Source: Chondrilla cf. caribensis (lineage: Eukaryota > Porifera > Demospongiae > Chondrillida > Chondrillidae). From it: a stretch of 64,000 nucleotides of DNA. Positions 31,551 through 43,535 of this stretch are shown here, one piece after another (the stretch's first letter is position 1; every line of letters begins with the position of its first letter). The notes under the pieces are model-generated. The model did no database searches. It saw nothing but the letters and a program-made list of their open reading frames with translations, and was not told the DNA's origin. The position numbers and the translations under genes were made by a program. The DNA lies in the NCBI GenBank assembly GCA_964020155.1, contig OZ026550.1, positions 721,001-785,000 of the forward strand, read 5' to 3'.

Positions 31551-31791
31551 AAACTGTTATATATATATAGCATCCGTTACCATAGAAACAGTACTATTAT
31601 ACAGCAATTTTATAATGTATAAAGCGCTAGCAACAGTATAAAGCGTTAGCAACGGATGCTATAATGGTTAAGACATGGACACTCGGGCATTATGACATAT
31701 AAAATACACTCGCCCTCGGGCACTTCGCGCCCTCAGGACTCGGTATTTATGTCATAATGCCCTTGTGCCCATGTCTTAACCACTAAATACA
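31551..31791. mobile_element. Double-hairpin MITE, copy 1
   Basis: The first hairpin is made by AGCATCCGTTACCATAG and AACGGATGCT. The second is made by TGGTTAAGACATGG...GGGCATTATGACATA and its complement TATGTCATAATGCCC...CCATGTCTTAACCA. 'cactcgccctcgggc' and 'cttcgcgccc' lie between the arms of the second. A near-identical copy is at 32906-33128 and a broken one at 55803-55920. Non-coding. Confidence 0.75.
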
Positions 31792-31942
31792 GTCCTATCA
31801 AAAGGAGAGTTGGTCGGGAGCAGTCTCTGTATACTCCCAGCATGATCCTCAGTGTGTATGGAGAATCCGATTATGCACCATGATGAACAAACCTATTGTG
31901 AATACAATAGGCTTATTACAGTCCATGTATACTTCAAGAGTA

Positions 31943-32118
31943 CAGTAGAACCTCTCTATTATGGACACTTTGGGACCTTAGTTTTAATCCTTAATGCGGA
32001 GGTTTCCTCAATTCAGAGGTCATTTTATACACTCCATTAGTACACTTGAACACAGAATGGTGTCCTTAATATGGAGGTTTCTTACTTCAGAGATTTGTAA
32101 TAGAGAGGTTCCACTGTG
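31943..32118. mobile_element. TACAGTAGAACC-type MITE
   Basis: Starts TACAGTAGAACCTCTCTATT and ends AATAGAGAGGTTCCACTGTG. The interior has repeated 'tccttaatgcggaggtttc' and 'ccttaatatggaggtttc' strings. It shares termini with the 18449 family but has a different interior, so it is a separate subfamily. It sits inside the left tandem block and is not present at the same place in the right one. Confidence 0.7.
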
Positions 32119-32257
32119 TACACATATACACGTTGAAGCTATATAATTCATGCCATTCAAGCAAAGAGCTCAAAATAAATGTACTTAGGACATATTATAT
32201 TATGTGATAAATGTCTTAATCCAGGACTTCATACGTATAATCATATTCATAGGCATA

Positions 32258-32286
32258 TGTGATAAGAAAACCACAAGCATTCACAG
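32258..32286 (+). promoter_or_regulatory. GATA/RUNX-like composite motif, copy 8
   Basis: TGTGATAAGAAAACCACAAG then CATTCACAG, preceded by 'atattcataggcata', a string also found in front of the array copies at 7597, 18717 and 30075. Confidence 0.4.
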
Positions 32287-32600
32287 GCACCAATCCAAAC
32301 TGACATTGACATTGTTGGGGAAGTGCTTCTTTATTATAGGCTTGTGGTCATCTGGAGAAGTCTTGTATTATGTTGATAGAATGACCTGCATATGATTTCA
32401 CGATAACATTTATTGAGGGGTCACACAGCTGGTGAGAGCTCGTGGGAGTGAGCACTCTCAGGCGTGGGTGACTCAAAATTCACAATGGGAGCAGATGGTC
32501 CAACAGTAACTGACTAATTGTTGTGTTTTCTATGGTGTGTGTCATTCATGAATAACTTGTACATAATTACTGCAAAATCAATGCCAGTCGAATAACCAGA

Positions 32601-32905
32601 AGTCACTGGAACAATAATTAAAAATGGTCATCAGCTGCGAAGGAAAAACTGGAAATCGAAGGTTCTCTCCACAAGGACAGTTAGACGGTGGATTTTAACC
32701 CGTGGAGGACAAAACTGTACTTTATAATCCCTGAGAGTTTGGTGGCACCCTGTGAAGTAGTTTTTGCCTGAATCGCGAACAAACAAACAAATGAACTGAA
32801 TTATTTATATAGATGTAGTACATAGATAGAAAGTATGTTGTGTTCGAAGACTTTCACAATGCCGTATGTATATAATATATTATAATCAACATTCATTATT
32901 CGATA
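32601..32905. other. Spacer between tandem blocks, no gene
   Basis: AT-rich sequence with no supported ORF. Its right end, ATAATCAACATTCATTATTC plus GATA, is repeated immediately after the next element. Confidence 0.5.
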
Positions 32906-33128
32906 ATAGCATCCGTTACCATAGAAACAGTACTATTATACAGCAATTTAATAATGTATAAAGCGCTAGCAACAGTATAAAGCGTTTGCAACGGATGCTA
33001 TAATGGTTAAGACATGGACACTCGGGCATTATGACATATAAAATACACTCGCCCTCGGGCGCTTCGCGCCCTTGGGACTCGGTATTTTATATGTCATAAT
33101 GCCCTCGTGCCCATGTCTTAACCACTAA
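32906..33128. mobile_element. Double-hairpin MITE, copy 2, with 24-bp flanking repeats
   Basis: Same structure as 31551-31791, including 'cactcgccctcgggcgcttcgcgccc'. The flanking 24-mers at 32882-32905 and 33129-33152 are identical (ataatcaacattcattattc plus gata). A duplication that long is unusual for a short MITE and may be a target-site duplication or a recombination footprint. Confidence 0.75.
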
Positions 33129-33690
33129 ATAATCAACATTCATTATTCGATATTAGCTGTCTACTTAATCAAATTCATAATGTTTTGATAACGAAACAAC
33201 AAACAAGTGTCCTTGCAACTGTCATTTGGAGATTCAGTAGACTACGTTTTCTGCACCTGTGTCTATGTACATACATTTCTGTCTACCTACATCTGCTAAT
33301 ACTGTACATACATGAATACTGTGTATATATGTATTATCTGATTTTGATTGCAATTTCATATACATATGTATGTAACTCAAAGTTGAAAGGTACATATGTA
33401 CCCTCTGTAGTTCTCAGTGGCCAACTTGTGGTAAAACTGAGGTTTAACATGCTGACTGACATTCAAGGCAACTATGAGTTAGCAGCTACGTATATCCGTC
33501 TATGTCTACTGATAGTGAACTGAGTGATGCTCTGGTGCCCCTGGTTCACACCTTCAGATTCTATAGCTGTTTTGCTCTGTTCAAGTGCTGGGTAAAGGTC
33601 CATTCCAGGGACTGCCACTTGAGCATAATCCAACACCGTACATGTTGTTATAGTGCATCCGGATGTGAACCTAATTGCATTTATGTATGT

Positions 33691-33721
33691 TGTGATAAGT
33701 AAACCACAAGTGTATTCACAG
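33691..33721 (+). promoter_or_regulatory. GATA/RUNX-like composite motif, copy 9
   Basis: TGTGATAAGTAAACCACAAG then TGTATTCACAG. Identical to copy 7 over the whole motif, although neighbouring positions differ. Confidence 0.4.
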
Positions 33722-33819
33722 CAAACATTCCTGGACTGTTGATCATGTGTATGGCATCCACATCAGCTCCATGTAACGAATATAACAAAATGTTCCTTGT
33801 TCTATTAGTACTAACTAAT

Positions 33820-33950
33820 CTTTATGGATGGGTTCAACAAGCAGTTGTGGAGAGTCAGTTTGAAGTTGGCTTCTCCTGATCTTGTGACCCCAAACATTAC
33901 ATTGAACACACTCAGAGCACCACCATTCACCAGCACATGTAGTGTGTGTG
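33820..33950 (-). other. Exon-like 131-nt segment, right copy
   Basis: The acceptor TTCCATGCAG|CACAC is better than in the left copy, but the donor has become CATAAAG|ATTAGT, so splicing at this position should fail. The open frame begins HTLHVLVNGGALSVFNVMFG, then runs to SIK. Relative to the left copy, changes include A/G, T/A, C/S, M/V and L/V, which looks like partial constraint. Product unknown. Confidence 0.35.
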
Positions 33951-34166
33951 CTGCATGGAAGATGACTTCCTTTCACACCAGTAATCTCATGTCAGAACAT
34001 TGTCACTCACTGACTAACACACTATGCATGTAGGTGTGTTGGAAACTGTTTGAGGTCCTCTCACACCAGCCACACTCTGGACATTATATTCACGGATATA
34101 TGCAGTATCATAATGCATGTACATACATTCTGTAAGTACAAAGTTTGGGTGCTGTATGCAAATACC

Positions 34167-34290
34167 ATTATATGAGGTACAGTCACCATACATAATTATG
34201 GTAAGAGGCACTCCATAATCCAACAACCTCCTAATCCAACATTATTTTCAGGTCCCATTGAGTGTCGGATTAGAGAGGTTTCACTGTATA
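34167..34290. mobile_element. Partial 'tgtcggattagagaggtt' MITE
   Basis: Right end GTCGGATTAGAGAGGTTTCA then CTGTA; the left end is truncated. It is the reverse-orientation relative of 35029-35212, sharing 'ccaacattattttcaggtcccattgagtgtcggatt'. Confidence 0.65.
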
Positions 34291-34685
34291 CATACAATAC
34301 CTACTACCCTACTTATGGTTGCTTCAATATGGTGATGTCCTCTTCAGTATGTATGGTTGAGGCAATTCTAGGGTTCAGTCCTACCACAAGGAAGAGTTGG
34401 CCATGGAATAGTCTCTGTATACGTACTCCCTGCTTGATCCTCAGTGTGTATGCAGAGTCCGATTATTTACCATGATGAACACACCTATTGTGAATACAAT
34501 GTGCATATGTCCATGTACACATAATATACGTATACAAGTTGAAGCCATATAATTCATATAATATACCATTCAAGCAATGACCTCAAAATAAATGTTGCTT
34601 AGAGCATGGGTATAATAATAATCTTGTGGTAAATGTTCTCCATCCAATTGTTCATATAATCATATTCATAGGCATAAATTAAATA

Positions 34686-34719
34686 TGTGATTGGAAAACC
34701 ACAAGCATTTTGTTCACAG
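34686..34719 (+). promoter_or_regulatory. GATA/RUNX-like composite motif, copy 10
   Basis: TGTGATTGGAAAACCACAAG then TTGTTCACAG. The GATA half has drifted to GATT while the RUNX-like half is intact. Confidence 0.35.
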
Positions 34720-35028
34720 GCACCAATCCATACTGACATTGAGATTGTCCGGTGAAGAGCTTCTGTAGGCATATAGGCTACTGAAGAAAGTCTTGTATTG
34801 TATTGGTAGAATGACCTGCATACAATTTTACGGTAAATTATGGACGGGTCACGCAGCTGGGGAGAGCTCGTAGGAGTGAACTCTCTCAGGCGTGGGTGAC
34901 TCAAAATTCACAAGGGAGCAGATTTTAGCTAGTAACTGACCAATTGTTGTGTTTCCTATGGTATACGTCATTCATGAACAACTTGACTTGTACATAATTA
35001 CTGCAAGATAAAAACAATTCCGTTTTCA

Positions 35029-35212
35029 ATACAGTGAAACCTTTCTAATCTGACACTCAATGGGACCTGAGAATAATGTTGGATTAGGAAGTTGTTGGAT
35101 TATGGAGTGCCTCTTACCATACTTATGTATGGTGACTGTGCCTCATATAATGGTCGGATTAGAGAGAATGTTGGATTAGAGAGGTGTCGGATTAGCAAGG
35201 TTTCACTGTATT
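35029..35212. mobile_element. TACAGTGAAACC-type MITE, full copy
   Basis: Termini TACAGTGAAACCTTTCTAAT and TAGCAAGGTTTCACTGTA are inverted. The interior repeats 'ggattag' several times. The TA at each end suggests TA target duplication. Non-coding. Confidence 0.75.
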
Positions 35213-35689
35213 TTGACTTCATCACAAAAGAGATATGATAAGGTTGGAGAGAAACTATGATTGTTTTATGATTCCGTTGCAATCGAACAATGATCAAAGT
35301 ACCATGCAATTTAGAGTATGCTAATGAATAGAAAGCCATATTATTTTACCATGATAGAATTATGATGTACATATGAGCGAATTATGATCCACTACCATTT
35401 TAGTCTGGCCTGCTACGACTGTCACACCAAGCACCCTGGGCAAGGAGAAGAAGGGACAGTCTAGTGGTACTGCGCATGGAGATTAATTTACACCTTGCTG
35501 TTATTAGCACACGTATAGTTGATATATAGGTAACACCCAAGATTGAAGCCCTCAAGTATTTCTCCATTCGAAATCCTTCATTGAAGGATTTCGAATGGAG
35601 AAATATGACTGAATATGTTGTTTGTGCTGTTTACACTTGATGTGAAGAACTACCTCCTCAAAATATATGAAGAGCTGATCAGAATGGGA
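35213..35689. other. Gene-poor stretch with a 49-nt palindrome
   Basis: No supported gene. The notable content is the palindrome at 35557-35605, annotated separately. Confidence 0.5.
35557..35605. repeat. Near-perfect 49-nt palindrome
   Basis: The 24-nt arm TATTTCTCCATTCGAAATCC then TTCA is followed by one T and its exact complement. It would form a cruciform or an uninterrupted RNA hairpin. No copies were noticed elsewhere in the window. Confidence 0.85.
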
Positions 35690-36047
35690 GCAGTATTGTT
35701 TGCTTTCTTGACATCAGCGAATTGGATGATTCACAGGCTCACTTGTGCAAAACATGCTATCATACAGTTTTTGCTGTCCAAAAGGCTGAAGATGACTTAT
35801 GCCAGAGAAAGAGAGAGTTGGAGTTGAAAGTAAAATTTTTGGTCACACAAAGTTCTTTTCATCCTCTAAACGCGTCAGAGGTCTCTCGACTCCAATTGAA
35901 AGCGCATCCTCTACCCAATCACCTGCTGTTAAGTGTACCACAGAAGGAAACCTCGGGAAAAATCCATTCCGCCCGAGCACTGTGTTCATTGTCAAACTTG
36001 CAGCGAACCACAAAACCTCTACCCCTATCACCATGATCGGTGTGTAA
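35690..36047 (+). pseudogene. Frameshifted zinc-finger-like (ZAD/THAP-like) remnant
   Basis: One frame reads HLCKTCYHTVFAVQKAEDDL then CQRKRELELKVK, a CxxC pair followed by a charged helix, reminiscent of ZAD-type zinc-binding N-terminal domains. The next sensible stretch, SSSKRVRGLSTPIESASS, lies in another frame (35799-36047), so the coding sequence appears frameshifted. No start, partner exons or DNA-binding fingers follow. It could instead be part of a transposon-derived gene. The family assignment is tentative. Confidence 0.35.
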
Positions 36048-36741
36048 TCTAACACCTTTTTAATGAGTGCCGAAAATCTCGGCACTCGTATCTGATTTGT
36101 CAATAGTTGTGCAATTAATCTCTAGTGCCACTAGACCGTCTTTCACGCCGGAGGCATTTAGAAAGAAAGACGGGCGTAGCCAGCCAGACTACCACCATTT
36201 GTGTTATAATATGACTCTGTCACAATATTACACCACGTTATATGTCAGGTTTCCATGACGTGTACCAATCATCCCAAATGGTCCTAATTTTTCTATGAAC
36301 TTTATATTTCAGACATTCACCTATTGTTCTCTTCTGTACTTTGTTGATGTCGATTGGAGCCTTCCGTAGTTTTACAGGTTTCAACTTAATTTACAACCAT
36401 CCACCTCAATGTTCCCCTGTGAACCTGCTTTGAGCATGGTACATATGTGCATGCATATGTACTTGCATATCGGCATGGGAGTACCTTCTCCTTGCATTCA
36501 TAAGTGTCATTTTGGTATTATTTGTACAGTTTATATGCAATACATCTCACTTGACTACCAGCATTATACTATCACTGTCAGGATATACATACTAACATGG
36601 GAATGTACATACATATTATAGGACCTTACATATGTAGTATGATAGAAAGTATGCTGTATTCGGAGACTTTCACATGCATTTATGGTCTCATTTGATCATC
36701 ATGGCGTATGTGTATTGTAACCAACATTCATTATTCATAAT

Positions 36742-36774
36742 GTTTTGATAACAAAACCACAAGCGTCCTTACAG
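36742..36774 (+). promoter_or_regulatory. GATA/RUNX-like composite motif, copy 11
   Basis: TTTTGATAACAAAACCACAA then GCGTCCTTACAG. It is more diverged at the right half and is preceded by 'aacattcattattcata'. Confidence 0.3.
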
Positions 36775-37300
36775 CCGTCGTTGGAGAGTTTTAGAGTGAT
36801 TCATACAAATCTCTAAGCAGCTATATAAAGTGGACTGTTCCATATCGCAGTAGAACTTTACGTGATAGATTTTATGGACGGGTCATACTAGTATAGGAGA
36901 TCTGAAGGAGGAGAAATTCTCCCACACTAGTGACCCCAATAATGTATTTGAACCAGTAGACTTCTAAATGGTAAGTGTTAGTCCGAACAGAGAAGTGACC
37001 AATATTATGGTCTCCAGTCTCTACCATATTGCGGGAAATTTTCGTGGGACAAAATTTCCCGCTTCCCAGGACTTGTTATACTGGTGTTGTTTATGGGTAA
37101 ATCCATCTTTACAGCACAATTGGAGGTGTTATGGATCTGCTATTGTACTAATTGTACAGGTTTAGTCATGGATCAGAGTGATTCCATAGCTCATAATTAC
37201 GAAGCCAATGGTTGTACTTGGTTTAACTACAAAGTGGTACAATGTTATGCATCCACTAACAATGAAACCTAGTAATCTGATTCTTTTGTGTGTGTGTGTC

Positions 37301-37330
37301 GTGATAACAGAACCACAAGTATCTTCACAG
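37301..37330 (+). promoter_or_regulatory. GATA/RUNX-like composite motif, copy 12
   Basis: GTGATAACAGAACCACAAGT then ATCTTCACAG, followed by TGATTGTAGGGCATCTGG. It is the right-most occurrence noticed. Confidence 0.35.
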
Positions 37331-38574
37331 TGATTGTAGGGCATCTGGCTATTCTCTGAGGACTGCCGGTGTAGGCAGAAAAGAACTCTTGTATGAAGTG
37401 AAGAATTTCTAAGCAAATTCAGTTTGTTGAAGGTCTGAGAAGCCTAGAGGGCTACCTGTAGTTAGCTCCTCCTGTGCTCTCGTGGACCCTACCTGTAAAA
37501 ATCAATGTAACTTTAAACTACTGTGGTGAATTTGATAGGAAAGCATGAAATTTATTGTTAATGTAATATTTTTCAATAAATGTTAATTTGAATGTAATCA
37601 GATGGATACATTAGTATTAAGTAACAGAGCAATATTCAGCTGTTGTACTGTATTTATAACAGGAAATAATTGTAGTTACCCATCACGATCTCATGTTACA
37701 TACATGACTACATGCTCAATGTTGGTACATCACGTTATGTGATCACGAGACCCTGCTATATCACATGCATCATCATCAGTATTCATGTCTGTTCCATATT
37801 GTCAGCTAAAGAGCTCTCTGATTGGTAGTGAGTCTGGTGACTAACTAGACTATTGGCATTGTCCAAATCAAGTAGACCACTTACTAGAGTTGTTATACGT
37901 AACTGCAATGTACACTGCGGTGTCCTACAATGATACTTAGGAGTCAAAAGCCTGTTTCCATGCGATTATTCGACACATGAATCAAAAACAGTGGCCATTT
38001 TATTATCGTACTCAAAAGCACGAGTTACAACATGTGGTCGCCCAGTGGACCAATCAAAACAAACCAAAAAACAATTAAATTGCTATTGTGCTAACAACGT
38101 TCGCTACATACACATGTACACCCCTCTAAACTTGAAGAAGATTCCCAAGTGAAATGAATGTGGGGGGTGAAAACTTTTTATCTCGAATTTCTTGTTAAAT
38201 TGTGATATTGGATCAGTAGTCAGCACTGGCTGTCAGTTGCTCCTGATATCATGAAATTCTCCCATCACTACATCACAGTCTACTCCAAACTGTGAAATAT
38301 ATAGTGGTCTATTGCAGATATAATTTTACAATGTACCTCTTATCTGTGTCACAGTAAATAACTGTGGACCGAAAGAGTCTGAAAGATCTAGCTAGACACT
38401 CAAGTTGGATTGTAGCCATGGTGATCTGAAACTGAAAGCAACACTAGTATCCCTGGAGTGATTGTGAACAAGTTTGGATGAGCTTGAAGGATTTCCAGGC
38501 ACACCTCTCCCAGTCAGGTGGGAGGAATGAAGAAAATGTCAATGACTCTATTACGTATGCCATGATATGGTGAG

Positions 38575-38681
38575 TGGTGTATGTGTGTGTGCATGTATGG
38601 GGGAGTTGATGTGGATGTGCATGCATGTGTGCATGCATGTTGTATATGTTCATGTGTATGCACATGTCTATGTGCATCTGC

Positions 38682-38720
<39 letters not shown>

Positions 38721-38750
38721 TGTGTGTACGTGCATGCGTGCGTGTGTGCA
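38575..38750. repeat. TG / TGCG microsatellite
   Basis: Alternating purine-pyrimidine tract with 'gcgtgcgtgcgtgcgtgcgt' at its core (38680-38725). Cys/Val-rich or His/Thr-rich ORFs across it are artefacts. It could adopt Z-DNA. Confidence 0.9.
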
Positions 38751-39463
<713 letters not shown>

Positions 39464-39754
39464 TAGCAGTGTACATGCATGGCAGTATGCATATGGGGGC
39501 AATTTAAAATTCTGTTCATAGCACCACATGCAGCGTCCAAACCTACAAAATATGCATGGAACATATGCATCTCCCTGTGTAGGTGTGTAGTTGGTAGTAT
39601 CCATAATGCTAGTTTCTGTACATGTGTTGCTGTGGGTGGATTTTGGCCACAATACCACAGTGTCCAATTTACCAAATGACAGGAATACCTCATTGACAGT
39701 TTGTGTGCGTATGTGTGTGCGTGCGTGCGTGTGTGTGTGTGTGTGTGTGCGTGC

Positions 39755-39785
<31 letters not shown>

Positions 39786-40301
39786 TGCATGCGTGCGTGC
39801 GTGTGTGTTCATGTGTTCTTGCATGTGAGTCTATGCATATGCTTGTTTTGTGTTCGCATCTGTATGTGTGTGTGTACGTGTGTCTGCATGTGTGTTTGTA
39901 TTATTATGTGTGCCTCATATGTATCGAATTGGAAGGGGCTTTAATCAGCTGACCACCTCATTTAATCCAATTATAATTGTAAATTGTGTTCCGCAGAGTT
40001 GGCAGAACAAGGTTACAACATGCCCCACTGGTACCGTTGCCAAGGTTACATCTCCCACATGACAGTTGTAATTGATAGTATACACACAACAGTGTTGTTC
40101 ACAGTTGACCTTCCTTCACTGAAAGTGTGGATTCAGCTCTTTTGTGTAAACATTGAAACTAAGGTCATCTGTGGTGTGATATCAGTTAGAATTGTGAGTC
40201 CTGCTATTAGCACTGAAGTGTTTTTGTGTGTGTTTGTGTGTGTGTGTGTTTGTGTATGTGTATATGTGTGTACGTGCTTGTGTGTGTGTGTGTGTGTGTG
40301 C

Positions 40302-40362
<61 letters not shown>

Positions 40363-40667
40363 CTTGTGTGTGTGTGTGTATGTGTGTGTTTGTGTGTGTG
40401 TGCATCCATGTACGTCTCTATGTGTGTACATGTGTGTCTCTCTTTGTATTTGTGTATGTGTGCCTGTTATGTACGTATACATCACATTGGAAGAGGATTT
40501 CATCAGCTGAACCTCATAATCCAATCATACGTTGTGTTCTGCAGAGTTGGCAGAATAGGGTAACAGCATACCTGACTGTTGTCATGGTTACATCTCCCAT
40601 ATGACAGTTGTAATTGATATCATGCACACAACAGTGTTGTTCGCAGTTGACCTTTCCTCCACTGAAA

Positions 40668-40708
<41 letters not shown>

Positions 40709-40709
40709 T
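40668..40709. repeat. (TA)n microsatellite
   Basis: About 18 TA units replacing the normal sequence after the second module. Confidence 0.9.
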
Positions 40710-40830
40710 ATATATCCACAGGATCTCAAGAAAATTGCTAATTTAATTGAATATTCAACTCTGTTGAATAATTCACGAGAGGCCCTGTTTCACAAATAAT
40801 GCAAATAATCACATGTGCCTTGTGTGTGTG

Positions 40831-40897
<67 letters not shown>

Positions 40898-40989
40898 TAT
40901 GTGTGTCTGTGTGTACGTCAATGTGCGTCTCTGTGTGTGTTTGCATTTGTGTGCCCATAACGTATCTATCAAATTGGAAGGGGATGTGT

Positions 40990-41038
<49 letters not shown>

Positions 41039-41250
41039 TGTGTGTGTGTGTGTGTGCACGTGTGTGCGTGTGTGTTCATGTGTTCTTGCATGTGAATCCG
41101 TGCTTGTTTTGTATTCATGTGTGCCTGCCTGTCTACGTACATGTGTGTTGTATATGTGTGCCTGTTATAATGTTATATCAAATTGACCAGGGTTTTAATC
41201 AGCTGACCAACTCATTTAATCCAATTATGATTATAAATTGTGTTTGGCAG

Positions 41251-41372
41251 AGTTGGCAGAACAAGGTCACAACATGCCCCCCTGTTGTCATGGTTACATC
41301 TCCCACATGACTGTTGTAATTGATATAATGCACACAACAGTGTTGTTCACAGTTGACCTTCCTTCACTGAAA
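41251..41372 (+). other. 122-nt exon-like module (best example)
   Basis: Preceded by TTTGGCAG and followed by CTGAAA|GTATCAG. The open frame includes LAEQG, then CCHGYISHMTVVIDIMHTTV, then LFTVDLPSLK. Seven relatives (39997-40124, 40545-40667, 41844-41965, 42302-42423, 42762-42892, 55939-56061, 59273-59399) keep a largely recognisable version of the reading. Several have lost a border or frame. Each starts after two codon bases and ends on a codon boundary, so modules cannot be spliced directly to one another in frame. Product not recognised. Confidence 0.35.
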
Positions 41373-41565
41373 GTATCAGTTCAGCTCCTTGTACTAGCAT
41401 TGAAACTAAGGTCATCTATGGTGTGATATCAGTTAGAATTGTGAGTCCTGCTATTAGCACTGGAGTGTGTGTGTGTACGTGTTTGTGTGTGTGTGTGTGT
41501 GTGTGTACGTGTGTGTGTGTGTGTGTGTGTGTTTGTACGTGTGTGTGTGTGTGTGTACGTGTTTG

Positions 41566-41597
<32 letters not shown>

Positions 41598-42073
41598 CGT
41601 GTGTGTGTGTGTGCGTGTGTGTGTGTGTGTGTGTGCGTGCGTGCTTGTGTGTGTGTGTGCGTGTGTGTGTGTGTTGTGTGTGTTGTGTGTGAGTGTGTGT
41701 GTCTGTGTGTGTGTCTCTCTGTGTGTACGTCAATGTGCGTCTCTGTGTGTGTTTGCATTTGTGTGCCTGTTACGAGTCTATCAAATAAGAAGGGGATTTT
41801 ATCAGCTGAGTCTCATAATCCAATCATACATTGTGTTCTGCAGAGTTGGTAGAATAGGGTAACATCATACCTGGTTGTTGTCATGGTTACAACTCCCATA
41901 TGACAGTTGTAATTGATATTATACACACAACAATGTTGTTCACAGTCAACCTTCCTTCAATGAAAGTATGGATTCAGCTCTTTTGTACTAGCATTGAAAC
42001 TAAGGTCATCTATGGTGTGATATCAGTTAGAATTGTGAGTCCTGCTATTAGCACTGGAGTGTGTGTGTGTACG

Positions 42074-42158
<85 letters not shown>

Positions 42159-43100
42159 CCATGTACCCATGTCTCTATGTGTGTACATGTGTGTCTCTCT
42201 GTGTGTTTGTGTATGTGTGCCTGTTATGTACGTATACATCACATTGGAAGGGAATTTCATCAGCTGAGTCTCATAATCCAATCATACATTGTGTTCTGCA
42301 GAGTTGGCAGAACAGGGTAACATCATACTTGGCTGTTGTCATGGTTACAACTCCCACATGTCAGTTGTTATTGATAGTATACACACAACAATGTTGTTCA
42401 CAGTTGACCTTCCTTCGCTGAAAGTATCAGTTCGGCTCTTTTGTGTAAACGTTGAAACAGTTGATGAGTCCATGGTATAAACACATATATGTACCCAGTT
42501 ATAATAAATGCATAATACATAATGTCATTCCTAGAATGTGAGTTTTGTTGTCATTATTTCACACTCCTCAGAGGAGACTCTTTGCTTTCACTGTGCTTCA
42601 TAGTCAGAGTCTCATGTGTTGTGTGTTGCATGTTGTGTTGTGTGTGTGTGTGTGTGTGCGTGTGTGTTTGTATCTGTGCCTGTTATGTATCAAATTGGAA
42701 GGGGCTTTAATCAGCTGACCACGTCGTTTAATCCAATTATAATTGTAAATTGTGTTTGCAGAGTTGGCAGAACAAGGTCACAACAGACCCCACTGTTGTC
42801 ATGGTTACATCTCTCACAAGACTGTTGTAATGATATAATGCACACAACAATGTTGTTCACAGTCCACCTTCCTTCACTGAAAGTATGGACTCAGCTCTTT
42901 TGTATAATCATTGAAACTATATTGATGAGTCCATAGTAAACACATATACATACCCATTTATAATTATCATGCGTGTCTGTGTGTGTTTGTATATGTGTGC
43001 CCGTTATGCATCAAATTGGGAGGGATTTTATCAGCTGACCATGCAAGTCTTCCAATCCAATCATACCTTGTGTTCTGTGATATACTGTATTTAGATTATG

Positions 43101-43535
43101 TTGTGTTTTGTGCAGATCTCTTATGTATGTACCTACAGTATACCTTTTATGTACTTACCTGGTACATGGTCGGTTAACTATAATCACACCGAATATGTTG
43201 GGGTTATATGTATTACAGGAAAGCAGCATGAACCAATATCAATATCAATATTAATGTATAATAATAATACATATCCCTCAAAATTGAAGGAATTGCTACT
43301 TTTTGACTACATTCCACACCAATAATATCCTACTAACCATCATTTACATATGATTGTATACCTACATACACACATCCGAAGAAATACTGTGTCACTCAAG
43401 ATCTAAAGTTCCTATAGCACTGTGTTCAATGCACACACTCTTAACCTATGTTTAAACAGTTATATGTGAATGTTCTTGTACTGGGTTATAATGAGCACCT
43501 TACATGTTCAGCTACTGTTAGTTCCCAGCCTACTG
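43101..43535. other. 3' flank of the 282-aa gene, duplicated at 56240-56698
   Basis: Non-coding; strings such as 'ctactttttgactacattccacaccaataatatcctac' occur in both copies. No ORF supported. Confidence 0.6.

Larger units (their letters stand above)
30567..32600. repeat. Tandem duplicated block, left copy
   Basis: Similar throughout to 33180-35000, beginning with 'ctgcacctgtatctgtg' and running through the exon-like segment, 'gtgtgttggaaactgtttgaggtcct' and the 'gtcacacagctggtgagagctcgtg' string. The two copies carry different MITE insertions. No intact gene is evident; short ORFs are partly conserved. Confidence 0.65.
33180..35000. repeat. Tandem duplicated block, right copy
   Basis: Right partner of 30567-32600. 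It keeps the 'catgctgactgacattcaaggcaactatgagttagcag' core, the exon-like segment and two GATA/RUNX-like motifs, with a different MITE near 34167. Plus-strand ORFs at 33185-33523 and 30567-30875 share sequence but not full frame. Confidence 0.65.
36048..38580. other. Gene-poor stretch with short inverted repeats
   Basis: No supported gene. It holds two GATA/RUNX-like motifs (36742 and 37301) and a hairpin at 37031-37062 whose arms GCGGGAAATTTT and AAAATTTCCCGC are perfect around an 8-nt loop. ORFs here are short and unsupported. Confidence 0.5.
39470..43100. repeat. Tandem module cluster separated by GT tracts
   Basis: Six units of about 0.45-0.7 kb, each with a GT-rich tract, a 'ttggaaggggattttatcagctgac' string, an acceptor-like TTCTGCAG and a 122-nt open segment, then 'gtcatctatggtgtgatatcagttagaattg' in several. 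Units begin near 39997, 40545, 41251, 41844, 42302 and 42762. 39480-39690 is repeated at 58830-59035. The GT tracts have diverged in length and interruption. Confidence 0.75.
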
